This document shows positions 54,898 through 62,948 of a stretch of 64,000 nucleotides of DNA, one piece after another (the stretch's first letter is position 1; each line of letters opens with the position of its first letter). The stretch lies in assembly GCF_026340675.1 (NCBI RefSeq), contig NZ_JAPEOX010000001.1, positions 1,426,001 to 1,490,000 of the forward strand, in the 5' to 3' direction. The notes under the pieces were generated by a model. That model did not search any database. It saw only the letters and a program-made list of their open reading frames with translations, and was not told the origin of the DNA. The DNA comes from Streptomyces sp. NBC_01264 (lineage in GTDB: Bacteria; Actinomycetota; Actinomycetes; Streptomycetales; Streptomycetaceae). The translations under genes were made by a program, and so were the position numbers.

Positions 54898-55722
54898 ATG
54901 GTGAAACTGCGTGTCCAGGAGCTCCACGTCCATCCCGTCAAGTCGGTGGCGGGGACGGCACCCGACGAGGTGGCCGTGGAGCCCTGGGGGCTGTCCGGTG
55001 ACCGCCGGTGGGCGGTGGTGGACGGGGAGGGCGCGGTCATCACCCAACGCCAGCAGCCGAGGCTGGCCTTGGCGCGGGCCCGCCCGCTGGGGGGCGGCGG
55101 GTTCGAGGTCTCGGCGCCGGACATGGCGGATCTGACGGTGGAGGTCCCGGGACTGGGTCCGCTGGAACCGGTGATGCTCTTCGGCAAGAAGATCGAGACC
55201 GTGGCGGCGGCCCAGGCCGCCGCCGACTGGTTCACCGCCTACCTGGGCGTACCCGCCCATCTGGTGCACCTGGACGACCCGGCCGTACGTCGGCCCGTCG
55301 ATCCCCAGTACGCGCTGCCCGGCGAGACCGTGAGCCTCGCCGACGGCTATCCGCTGCTGATCACCACCCTCGCCTCGCTGGACGCGCTCAACGTGCTGAT
55401 CGCGCAGGGCAGCCATCCGGACGAGGGTCCGCTCCCGATGAACCGGTTCCGCCCGAACGTGGTGGTGTCCGGAGCCGAGGCGTGGGCCGAGGACGGCTGG
55501 GAGCGCCTCGCGATCGGCGACGCCGTCTTCCGCGGGGCGCGCGAGTGCGGCCGCTGCATCGTGACGACCACCGACCAGACGACGGCGCTCCGGGGCAAGG
55601 AGCCGCTCCAGACCCTGGCCAGGCACCGGCGGATCGGGAAGTCCCTGGCCTTCGGGCGGCTGCTGGTGCCGGTGCGGCCGGGGACGCTGCGGGTCGGCGA
55701 CGAGGTGCGCGTCCTGGCGTGA
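54898..55722 (+). CDS. MOSC-domain protein (mARC/YcbX-type)
   Basis: 274 aa. N-terminal MOSC_N barrel (VQELHVHPVKSVAGTAPDEV, GLSGDRRWAVVDGEGAVITQ) and C-terminal MOSC domain (MNRFRPNVVVSGAEAWAEDG, ECGRCIVTTTDQTTALRG with the conserved Cys). MOSC proteins of this group bind molybdenum cofactor and reduce N-hydroxylated compounds. It thus depends on molybdate uptake such as that encoded at 2.2-5.8 kb, although not adjacent. ATG 54898; CAGTAT at 54886-54891 would suit a leaderless start. The TTG two codons earlier is less likely. Confidence 0.9.
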   Translation: MVKLRVQELHVHPVKSVAGTAPDEVAVEPWGLSGDRRWAVVDGEGAVITQRQQPRLALARARPLGGGGFEVSAPDMADLTVEVPGLGPLEPVMLFGKKIETVAAAQAAADWFTAYLGVPAHLVHLDDPAVRRPVDPQYALPGETVSLADGYPLLITTLASLDALNVLIAQGSHPDEGPLPMNRFRPNVVVSGAEAWAEDGWERLAIGDAVFRGARECGRCIVTTTDQTTALRGKEPLQTLARHRRIGKSLAFGRLLVPVRPGTLRVGDEVRVLA

Positions 55723-55982
55723 GGGCGGGACGGCGTCCACGGCCGCACCGGGGAGCGATGAGCCGCCAGGGGGCCGGTGGGACCACCCGGATTGACACCT
55801 TCGAGGGGCTCTCGCGCCACCCTGGAACCAACCGCCACCGTCTGCCCGTTGGAACATCCGGGACGTGAGCACCGGATCGGGTGACACACGTCTCGCGCGT
55901 CCCGGAATGCGGGTGGCCGGGGCATGCGGGAGGCTGGGACGGCAGACAGGCGCTGACTGGCACAAGTAGGGGGAGCCGGACC

Positions 55983-56594
55983 GTGCGGACAGCAATGGGA
56001 GTGTGGCGTTGGCGGCGCAATCCGCTGCGCCGCCAGACGGATCTATTCGAGGCCTGGGTGGCCTTCGCGGCGCTGCTGTGCGTCCTCCTGGTGGCTCCGG
56101 CCATCGGCTGGGCGGCCGGCCTGCGGGTGGACGGCACGCTGCAGCGGGCCGTGCGCGAACAGCGCGAGGAGCGTCATCTCGTACCGGCGGTGGTGGTCCG
56201 GCCGACACCGGATCCGCTCCTCGGCGCGGCCACCGACCCGGCGGCGCAGCGCCAGGCCCCGCAGCGTACGCAGATCGTCGCCTCGTGGACGGCGCCCGAC
56301 GGCAGCAACCACCAGGGCACCGTGCCGGCCGCGGAGGAACCGCCGCATCCGGGCGACCGGTTCCGGATATGGACCGATACGCACGGCCGGATCGTCGGGC
56401 AGCCCCTCGACCCCTCCTCCGCCAGTTTCCACGCGGGCGTGGCCGGGCTCGCCGCGGCCCTGGGCATCGCCGCGCTCGTGGAGACGCTTCGCCGCCTGGT
56501 CGTACGAAGGCTCATGCATCGGCGGTACATCCGGCTGGACCGCGCGTGGGCCGCGGCGGGACCTGACTGGGGCCGGGCTGACGCGGGCAGCTGA
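55983..56594 (+). CDS. Rv1733c-like two-helix membrane protein
   Basis: 203 aa. VWRWRRNPLRRQTDLFEAWV starts the family signature; membrane segments are AFAALLCVLLVAPAIGWAAG and AGVAGLAAALGIAALVETL. Between them is an extracellular domain (QIVASWTAPDGSNHQGTVPA and RFRIWTDTHGRIVGQP). In mycobacteria the homologue is a membrane antigen of unknown function. GGGGGAG precedes GTG 55983. Its TGA is inside a 10-bp hairpin (56588-56617), and an IS110 element lies right after. Confidence 0.85.
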   Translation: MRTAMGVWRWRRNPLRRQTDLFEAWVAFAALLCVLLVAPAIGWAAGLRVDGTLQRAVREQREERHLVPAVVVRPTPDPLLGAATDPAAQRQAPQRTQIVASWTAPDGSNHQGTVPAAEEPPHPGDRFRIWTDTHGRIVGQPLDPSSASFHAGVAGLAAALGIAALVETLRRLVVRRLMHRRYIRLDRAWAAAGPDWGRADAGS

Positions 56595-56617
56595 CCGGAA
56601 AACTCAACGGTCAGCTG
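56588..56617. terminator. Hairpin at the Rv1733c-like gene end, next to the IS110
   Basis: CAGCTGACCG (56588-56597) pairs exactly with 56608-56617 around a 10-base A-rich loop and contains the gene's stop codon. The IS110 left boundary is close by; the hairpin may be the insertion target. Confidence 0.7.
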
Positions 56618-56684
56618 GGTATGGCGGGGTAGCCCCTCGGCGGTGACGGTCGGGGGCTGCTTGCGGGGGCTTCGGCGGGTTCGG

Positions 56685-58022
56685 TCAGGTGGTTGCCGGG
56701 GTGAGGGTGACGTCGTGGCCGAGGGCCTTGAGTTGGCGGACGAGGTCGCGGCTCTTGCGGTGGGGGTCGAGGTTGCGGGTGTGCCAGTCTGCGCCGAGGT
56801 CGCGGTAGCGGGCGGTGGGGTCGTTCATGAGGTGCCAGACGGAGACGAGGATGGAGCGGGCGACGGCGACCAGGGCTTTCATGTGGCCGCGGCGTTTGAC
56901 GAGGCGGCGGTAGCGGGCGCCGAGGAAGGTGTCGGTGCGCGCGGCGGAGATCGCTGCCTCGCCCAGGGCTCCCCGGAGCCAGGGATTGCCCTTGCCCGTC
57001 GGCCCGGAGGTGTTCTTTCCCCCGGACTGGATGGTGCGTGGGGAGAGTTTCGCCCAGGAGACAAGGTGGCCGGCGGTGGGGAAGACGGACATGTCCAGGC
57101 CGGTCTCGGCGAGGATCACCTGCGCGGTGCTGGGGCCGACGCCGGGGATCTCGTCGAGGCGTTCCACGTCGGTGATCGGGATTAGCGTGCCCTGTCCGGG
57201 GCCTTCGTGGTCCTCGGTGGTGGACAGCTCGGCCAGGCGGATGGTGATCCGGGCGGTGAGCTTGTCGATCTGCACGGTGAGGTAGTCGACGGTGTCCAGC
57301 AGCATCCGGCACATGAAAGCGTGATGCTCCTCGAAACGCCCGGTCAGGGCTTCGGCGAGGGCGGTGTGGCTGGCCTTGATCGTGCCGTGAGCCAGCTCCG
57401 CGAGGGCCTTGGGGCTGCGCTCGCCCGCGATCAGGGCCTCCAGCATCGCGCGTCCGGAGACGCCGAAGATGTCGGCAATCACGGTGGACAGCTTGATCTG
57501 GGCGTCCTCGAGGAGCTTCTCGGTGCGCTGCTTGTGCCGGGTGCGTTCATGGGTCATCACCGCACGTGCCCGGGTGAGGTCGCGCAGTTCACGGACCGGC
57601 TTCGGGGGCACGAACGAGGCCCGGAGCATGCCGCGCTCGGCCAGCTTCGCCAGCCAGACCGCGTCCAGGCGGTCGGTCTTGGGCCGGCCCGGGACGTTCT
57701 TGACGTCACGGGCGTTGACCAGCCAGCACTCCAGTCCCCGGGATTCGAGGAGGAAGAAGTACGGCTTCCAGTACGTCGAGGTGGCCTCCATGACCACCCG
57801 GGTGACGCCCTGGCAGATCAGGTGGTCGGCCAGGTCCAGGATCGCTCCGCTGGTCGCGACGGTGTTGAAGACCCGCTGCACGCGCTTGCCGGGCTCGTCT
57901 TCGTGCGGGGTTCGTACGCAGACCATGCCCGATGCCTTGGCGATGTCGATCGCGGCGACCCGTGCCACGAACTCCTCGGCCTGCTCGATCTCCTCGGTGT
58001 CACCGTTGTCGGTGTCCGCCAT
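56685..58022 (-). CDS. IS110-family DEDD transposase (recombinase)
   Basis: 445 aa, full length. N-terminal RuvC-like domain: AAIDIAKASGMVCVR (first Asp), RVVMEATSTYWKPY (Glu), VPGRPKTDRLDAVWLAKLAE (Asp pair). C-terminal Transposase_20 domain: LDEIPGVGPSTAQVILAETG, LVSWAKLSPRTIQSGGKNTS, and the serine nucleophile region GNPWLRGALGEAAISAART. IS110 recombinases insert seamlessly and are guided by a bridge RNA from the element's uncoded end. All catalytic residues appear intact, so it may be active. ATG 58022 follows GGGGAG. Confidence 0.95.
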   Translation of the reverse strand: MADTDNGDTEEIEQAEEFVARVAAIDIAKASGMVCVRTPHEDEPGKRVQRVFNTVATSGAILDLADHLICQGVTRVVMEATSTYWKPYFFLLESRGLECWLVNARDVKNVPGRPKTDRLDAVWLAKLAERGMLRASFVPPKPVRELRDLTRARAVMTHERTRHKQRTEKLLEDAQIKLSTVIADIFGVSGRAMLEALIAGERSPKALAELAHGTIKASHTALAEALTGRFEEHHAFMCRMLLDTVDYLTVQIDKLTARITIRLAELSTTEDHEGPGQGTLIPITDVERLDEIPGVGPSTAQVILAETGLDMSVFPTAGHLVSWAKLSPRTIQSGGKNTSGPTGKGNPWLRGALGEAAISAARTDTFLGARYRRLVKRRGHMKALVAVARSILVSVWHLMNDPTARYRDLGADWHTRNLDPHRKSRDLVRQLKALGHDVTLTPATT

Positions 58023-58220
58023 GTGTCACTCCCCGGTGTCGATCCGTACGGGCCGACGCCTGCCCAGGGGGCCGCGGGGGGAGCGAGAATCTGACCGGCG
58101 TGCTCGATGGCAACAGTGCGTGGCCCCTCTGCGGCCCCGGCACCAGACTGACCTACGGGCTCAACGTCCCAACGAGCTACCGGCATCGGCGGGCAAGCGC
58201 CGCACCCATGTTTTCACGCC
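58023..58220 (-). ncRNA. Candidate IS110 bridge RNA region
   Basis: Uncoded sequence upstream of the transposase, in the position where IS621-type elements encode their bridge RNA. Read on the minus strand it has several G/C stems, for example GGCG-CTTGCC-CGCC, and GGGGCC words separated by GCAGAG. I could not identify target- or donor-binding loops. The exact ends are unknown. Confidence 0.4.
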
Positions 58221-58230
58221 AGCAGGCGTA

Positions 58231-58375
58231 CCCGAAGGGAACAGGAGGACTGACCTGGCAACTCACCGGCCCCGCGCGCGCTACGGTGGAGCGCCGGAGC
58301 GGCTGCTCCGGACAGCGGCCGGACACGACCAGCAGCCGGACACACGGAACACGAGGGTGGGGGCACGACAGCACC
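58231..58375. other. Upstream region of the beta-helix/AAA+ gene
   Basis: Native DNA between the estimated IS110 end and the ATG. It contains GGAGCGCCGGAGCGGCTGCT and CCGGACAG-type words but no clear hexamer promoter; GGGTGGGGGC lies before the start codon. No gene seen. Confidence 0.5.
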
Positions 58376-60847
58376 ATGGCTCAGGGCACGGTCCAGGTCA
58401 CGCACGGCGGTTCCTCGCGGTGGCGTCGCCGCTCCGGTGATTATCCGACGCTGAGCGCCGCGCTGGCCGCGGCGGGCGACGGCGACGTCCTGTCCGTCGC
58501 GCCCGGCACCTACCGGGAGAACCTGGTGCTGCACCACGCCGTGACCCTGCGCGGCCCGGAGGGCTCGCTGGGTTCGGTGCGGATCGCACCGCTCGACGGG
58601 GTCGCGCTGACCATCCGCGCCTCGGCCGTCGTCCAGGACCTCCATCTGGAGGGCCAGGACCCCACGGCGCCCGCGCTCCTCATCGAGGACGGCTCCCCCG
58701 AACTCACCGACCTGCGGGTGAGCACCCGCTCGGCGGCCGGCATCGAGGTCCGCGGAAGCGGTGCGCGGCCGCTGGTGCGGCGCTGCACGGTGGAGAACTC
58801 CGCCGGAACCGGCATCGCCGTACTGGACGGCGGGGGCGGGGTGTTCGCCGACTGTGAGGTCGTGGCCGCCGGCCAGACCGGGGTCTCCGTGCGCGGCGGT
58901 GGCCGCCCCCGGCTGGAGCGCTGCCGGATCCACCACGCCACGGGCGCCGGCATCGCCGTGACCGGCGACGGCTCGGGCCTGGAGGCGCTGGGCTGCGAGG
59001 TCTACGAGATCAAGGGCGCCGGCGTGCAGATCGCCGCCCGGGCCACGGCCGTGCTCACCGACTGCGCGGTCCACCGCACCACGGCCGACGGGGTCACCCT
59101 CGACACGGACGCCGTCCTCACGCTCGCCGGCTGCGACATCCACGACATCCCGGAGAACGCGGTGGACCTGCGTTCCCGCTCCGTGCTCACCCTCAGCCGC
59201 ACCGCCGTCCGCCGCTTCGGCCGCAACGGCCTGTCGGTGTGGGATCCGGGCACCCGCGTCGTCGCCGACTCCTGCGAGATCCACGACAGCACCGGCGACT
59301 ATCCCGCCGTCTGGATCAGCGACGGGGCCGGGGTCTCGCTGGACTCCTGCCGGGTGCACGACGTACCGGACGCGCTGTTCGTACTGGACCGGGGTTCCCG
59401 GGTGGACGTCGTGGACAGCGACATCTCCCAAGTGCGCAACACCGCCGTCTCGGTGAGCGACGGGGCGACGGCCCAGCTCGACGACTGCCGGATCCGGGAG
59501 GCCGCCACGGGCGCCTGGTTCCGCGACCACGGCAGCGGCGGCACCCTCGCCAACGTCTCCATCGACTCGGTCCAGACCGGCGTGATCGTCACCAAGGGCG
59601 CGGACCCCGCGCTGGAGCGGTGCACGGTCAGCTCACCCGCCGAAGCCGGCTTCTACGTGTCCGCGGGCGGGCGCGGCACCTTCACGGCGTGCCGGGTCAC
59701 GGGCAGCGCGGGCTTCGGTTTCCACGTGATCGACGGCTGCCGCACGTCCCTGCACCGCTGTCACACCGAGCGCTGCGCGCGCGGGGGCTACGAGTTCGCC
59801 GAGGACGGCCCCGTCGCCGAGGACTGCACGAGCGACGAGTCCGGGCCGCGCCTCGCCGCCCGGTCCCCCTCCGGTGTGGGCGCCGGCCCGGGTGCGGGCA
59901 CCGCGGTGGCCGGGGAGCGTACGGGGATCCGTACGGTAGCGGCCGCGCCGGGCCCCGTAGCGGCGGCCACGGCCGAGCGGGTGCCGGCCCAGCGGCCGGC
60001 CGACGAGGCGGACGGCGCCGCGACCGGGCCGCCCGCGGCCCGCGGATCGGTCGAGGTGCTGGGGCACCTGGACGCGCTGGTGGGACTGGACAGCGTCAAG
60101 CGCGAGGTCCGCGCGCTCACCGACATGATCGAGGTGGGCCGCCGCCGGCAGCAGGCGGGGCTCAAGGCCGCCTCGGTCCGCCGCCACCTGGTCTTCACCG
60201 GCTCCCCCGGCACCGGCAAGACCACCGTGGCCCGGTTGTACGGGGAGATCCTGGCCTCCCTCGGGGTACTGGAGCGCGGACACCTCGTGGAGGTGTCCCG
60301 GGTCGACCTGGTCGGCGAGCACATCGGATCCACCGCGATCCGCACCCAGGAGGCCTTCGACCGGGCGCGCGGCGGGGTGCTGTTCATCGACGAGGCGTAC
60401 GCGCTGGCGCCCGAGGACTCGGGCCGCGACTTCGGGCGCGAGGCGATCGACACGCTGGTGAAGCTGATGGAGGACCACCGGGAGGCGGTGGTGGTGATCG
60501 TCGCCGGGTACACGGCGGAGATGGACCGCTTCCTGACCGTGAACCCGGGGGTGGCCTCGCGCTTCTCCCGGACCATCACCTTCGGGGACTACGGGCCCGG
60601 GGAGCTGCTGCGGATCGTGGAGCAGCAGGCCGAGGAGCACGAGTACCTGCTCGGCGAGAAGACCTCCGAGGCACTGCTGACGTACTTCACCGACCTGCCC
60701 AAGGGGCCCGCCTTCGGCAACGGCCGCACCGCCCGCCAGACCTTCGAGTCGATGGTCGAGCGGCACGCGGGGCGGGTCGCGCAGCTGTCGGAACCGAGCA
60801 AGGACGATCTCACCCTGCTCTACCCGGCGGACCTCCCGGACCTCTGA
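58376..60847 (+). CDS. Right-handed beta-helix protein fused to AAA+ ATPase
   Basis: 823 aa. Residues ~20-490 are parallel beta-helix repeats of about 22-24 residues (LRGPEGSLGSVRIAPLDGVA, GVFADCEVVAAGQTGVSVRG, SVLTLSRTAVRRFGRNGLSV). A Pro/Ala/Gly-rich linker (~495-555) leads to an AAA+ domain of the CbxX/EccA type: LVGLDSVKREVRALTDMI, Walker A FTGSPGTGKTTVARLYGEIL (~610), Walker B VLFIDEAYALAP (~670), sensor region TVNPGVASRFSRTITF. CbxX-type ATPases remodel enzymes or work in type VII secretion; here the helix may recognise a polymer or protein. No secretion genes flank it. ATG 58376; upstream is uncoded. Confidence 0.92.
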   Translation: MAQGTVQVTHGGSSRWRRRSGDYPTLSAALAAAGDGDVLSVAPGTYRENLVLHHAVTLRGPEGSLGSVRIAPLDGVALTIRASAVVQDLHLEGQDPTAPALLIEDGSPELTDLRVSTRSAAGIEVRGSGARPLVRRCTVENSAGTGIAVLDGGGGVFADCEVVAAGQTGVSVRGGGRPRLERCRIHHATGAGIAVTGDGSGLEALGCEVYEIKGAGVQIAARATAVLTDCAVHRTTADGVTLDTDAVLTLAGCDIHDIPENAVDLRSRSVLTLSRTAVRRFGRNGLSVWDPGTRVVADSCEIHDSTGDYPAVWISDGAGVSLDSCRVHDVPDALFVLDRGSRVDVVDSDISQVRNTAVSVSDGATAQLDDCRIREAATGAWFRDHGSGGTLANVSIDSVQTGVIVTKGADPALERCTVSSPAEAGFYVSAGGRGTFTACRVTGSAGFGFHVIDGCRTSLHRCHTERCARGGYEFAEDGPVAEDCTSDESGPRLAARSPSGVGAGPGAGTAVAGERTGIRTVAAAPGPVAAATAERVPAQRPADEADGAATGPPAARGSVEVLGHLDALVGLDSVKREVRALTDMIEVGRRRQQAGLKAASVRRHLVFTGSPGTGKTTVARLYGEILASLGVLERGHLVEVSRVDLVGEHIGSTAIRTQEAFDRARGGVLFIDEAYALAPEDSGRDFGREAIDTLVKLMEDHREAVVVIVAGYTAEMDRFLTVNPGVASRFSRTITFGDYGPGELLRIVEQQAEEHEYLLGEKTSEALLTYFTDLPKGPAFGNGRTARQTFESMVERHAGRVAQLSEPSKDDLTLLYPADLPDL

Positions 60848-60857
60848 CGACCGCCCC

Positions 60858-61433
60858 TCAGACGTCCCGGCGCATGCACACCCGGGGCCAGCGGTCGAGC
60901 CCGTGCGCGGCCTCGCGGTCACGGATGTCGCGCAGCCCCGGCCCGAGGCCGCCGTCGTCCAGGCTCCGGAATCCGCACCGGACGTAGTACGGGGCGTTCC
61001 ACGGCACGTCGCTGAAGGTCGTAAGGGTCAGCGCCGGGGCACCCTCCGCCCGGGCCCGGTCCGCCAGGTGTTCCAGCAAGGACCGTCCGATGCGGCGGTG
61101 AGCGCGGTCCGGGTGCACGGACACCTGCTCGACGTGGAGGTTCCCGTCGATCCGGTCGGCGAGGAGGTAGCCGACCGGGGTCCCCGTCCCGGCGGACCCG
61201 GCGGACCCGGCGCCCTCGGCGGACCCGGCGCCCTCGGCGGACCCGGCGCCCTCGGCGGCCACCCACGCCAGCCCGGCCCGCCGGTAGCCGAGGAGTTCCT
61301 CCAGCGGGAGCGGTTCGTCGTCGGCGATCTCCGGCATGCCGATGGCGCGGAAGCATTCCCCGGCGGCTCGCTCGATGTCCTGCAAGAGGGGCAGCTCGTC
61401 GATGTGTGCGGCTCTGATCAGCATGTGTGGCAT
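60858..61433 (-). CDS. GNAT acetyltransferase with 18-bp repeat expansion
   Basis: 191 aa. The GNAT fold is visible: LIRAAHIDELPLLQDIERAA, VEQVSVHPDRAHRRIGRSLL (acetyl-CoA site RRIGRSLL), and WNAPYYVRCGFRSLDD. A Ser-Ala-Glu-Gly-Ala-Gly repeat (three copies plus remnants) is inserted between strands, encoded by an 18-bp tandem array. ATG 61433 or 61424 could be used; no strong ribosome-binding site. It ends 10 bp from the convergent AAA+ gene. Substrate unknown. Confidence 0.88.
   Translation of the reverse strand: MPHMLIRAAHIDELPLLQDIERAAGECFRAIGMPEIADDEPLPLEELLGYRRAGLAWVAAEGAGSAEGAGSAEGAGSAGSAGTGTPVGYLLADRIDGNLHVEQVSVHPDRAHRRIGRSLLEHLADRARAEGAPALTLTTFSDVPWNAPYYVRCGFRSLDDGGLGPGLRDIRDREAAHGLDRWPRVCMRRDV
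61201..61254. repeat. Three perfect 18-bp tandem repeats
   Basis: GCGGACCCGGCGCCCTCG occurs three times without mismatch; further partial copies flank it. In frame in the GNAT gene, encoding a six-residue Gly/Ala/Ser/Glu unit. Confidence 0.97.
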
Positions 61434-61561
61434 TGTCCCGGGCAGGGACCGGTCGGCGAAGCGGGTTCGCCACCCCCTTGAGCGGACAACTGACGGACCG
61501 ACAGCTAGGGTGACAGCCCGCCGGACGCCACCGGCCGTCCGCCGAACCGAGGGAGTTCCCC

Positions 61562-62065
61562 ATGGCCCGCCGACTCCGCCCCGTAGGGCTGGACTTCATC
61601 GAGGTGGCCCCGATCCGCCTGGTCTTCGCCGGCCGGACCACGGCCGCTCCGGAGGAGGTGTACCGGGCGCTGGCCGAGGAGTTGGAGGGCTGGCCGAGCT
61701 GGTTCCGGGCCGTCACCCTGGCCCGTCCCACCCACGGCGGCGCCGGGCGCGAGATCAAACTGGCGGGCGGGGTCCGCTTCCAGGAGACGATCATGGCCGC
61801 GGATCCCGAGCGGCGCTACGCGTACCGGGTCGACGAGACCAACGCCCCGGGCATACGGGCCCTGCTGGAGGAGTGGCGCCTCGCACCCTCCGGCTCCGGC
61901 ACCCACGTCCAGTGGACCTTCGCCGCGGACGGCCCGGCCGCCGTCCACTTCGGGCTCGCCGCGGCCCGCCCCGCACTCGGGCACTCGTTCCGCTCGGCGG
62001 TCCGCGCGCTGGACCTGCGGCTGGCGAAGCGGCGGCACGGGGCGCGTCAACAAGGGGACCAGTAG
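61562..62065 (+). CDS. SRPBCC-family (START-like) protein
   Basis: 167 aa. IRLVFAGRTTAAPEEVYRAL, LEGWPSWFRAVTLARPTHGG, MAADPERRYAYRVDETNAPG, and a C-terminal helix (AARPALGHSFRSAVRALDLR) fit the polyketide-cyclase/SRPBCC fold, a hydrophobic-cavity ligand binder. Ligand unknown. GAGGGAG precedes the ATG. Its stop lies in a 24-bp tandem duplication. Confidence 0.88.
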   Translation: MARRLRPVGLDFIEVAPIRLVFAGRTTAAPEEVYRALAEELEGWPSWFRAVTLARPTHGGAGREIKLAGGVRFQETIMAADPERRYAYRVDETNAPGIRALLEEWRLAPSGSGTHVQWTFAADGPAAVHFGLAAARPALGHSFRSAVRALDLRLAKRRHGARQQGDQ

Positions 62066-62098
62066 GGGGATCAGCAAGGGGACCAGTAAAGGGATCAG
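62051..62098. repeat. 24-bp tandem duplication across the SRPBCC stop
   Basis: Two units beginning CAAGGGGACCAGTA (62051-62074 and 62075-62098) differ at two positions. Each has a stop in the same frame (TAG, then TAA). Each 24-mer is itself two 12-bp units. Confidence 0.95.
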
Positions 62099-62853
62099 TA
62101 CGGTGGGTCCTGCCGTGAGGTGCCGTCAGGGCGGATGCCGACGACCCTGTCGACACCCCGGTACCGTTCGGCCAGTTCGCCGTAGCCTCCGGCGGTCCAC
62201 ACCCGGAGGCGGAACTCGTGCAAGGTCAGAGCCGCCCGTTCACCGTCGAAGTGCACCCGGGCGCACCGCCCGCAGTACCAGCCCTGGAGCCAGAGCCGCT
62301 CGGCGGCGGGCAGACCGGGCCGCACCCTCGCGCCGTACGCCCGGTTCGCCAGGGCGATCGCGACGAAGAGGCAGACGGCGCCCAGAAGGGCGACCGCCGA
62401 GATCACGCCGAGGAGGATCAGGTCCGCCTCCTGCCCGGAGGGCTCGTCCCATCCCGGGTACGGATACTCCGGCCCGGGCTCCGTCGTGAACCAGTGCCCG
62501 GCCAGGGAGCCGACCAGGAAGGTGCCGATCGACACGAGCACCAGGACCGCACCGAGGCAGCCGCGCCCCTGGACGGACGGGGTGGGCGGGGTGGGCGCCA
62601 GGGCCCGGGCGAGGCGCGAGACGACCTCCCGGTTCACCGTCCGCCGGTCGCTGCCGACACCGGTCTCCTCGCGGACGTTGCGGTGCCCGTCGAGGAACAC
62701 CGCCTGCACCGCACGCACTTCGTCGGAAGCACCGCAGCCGGGACACACGGGGAGCGAGGCGGTATCCGCTGCCGGGCCCTGAGCGGGCCGCGCAGAGACC
62801 GCGTCCCGGGTCCGCCCGTCCCGCTCCGCCCTGTTGTACTCGATGCCCGCCAT
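62095..62853 (-). CDS. Zinc-ribbon membrane protein, paralogue 1
   Basis: 252 aa. N-terminal zinc knuckle (LPVCPGCGASDEVRAVQAVF), two membrane segments (CLGAVLVLVSIGTFLVGSLAG and LILLGVISAVALLGAVCLFV), and a C-terminal knuckle GWYCGRCARVHFDGERAALT followed by an amphipathic end. The N-terminal half resembles zinc-ribbon stress membrane proteins; function unknown. It is paralogous to the next gene (same order of motifs). GGGGGGACC precedes the ATG. Confidence 0.85.
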   Translation of the reverse strand: MAGIEYNRAERDGRTRDAVSARPAQGPAADTASLPVCPGCGASDEVRAVQAVFLDGHRNVREETGVGSDRRTVNREVVSRLARALAPTPPTPSVQGRGCLGAVLVLVSIGTFLVGSLAGHWFTTEPGPEYPYPGWDEPSGQEADLILLGVISAVALLGAVCLFVAIALANRAYGARVRPGLPAAERLWLQGWYCGRCARVHFDGERAALTLHEFRLRVWTAGGYGELAERYRGVDRVVGIRPDGTSRQDPPY

Positions 62854-62948
62854 GGTCCCCCCGAGGCTGCTCCGTGATCGAAGTCCGCACAGCGTAAGCG
62901 GCTGGCGCGGGCACGCCTAAAGGGTTGTCGTCACGGGCCCGTCACGGT

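Larger units (their letters stand above)
56620..58230 (-). mobile_element. IS110-family insertion sequence (approximate ends)
   Basis: Defined by a complete DEDD transposase gene with about 65 bp after it and about 200 bp before it that have no other gene. IS110 elements have no terminal inverted repeats or target duplication, so the ends are estimates: left between the hairpin at 56617 and the stop at 56685; right somewhere in 58200-58260, before the native upstream region of the beta-helix gene. It does not interrupt a visible gene. A look-alike copy was not found in the window. Confidence 0.75.
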
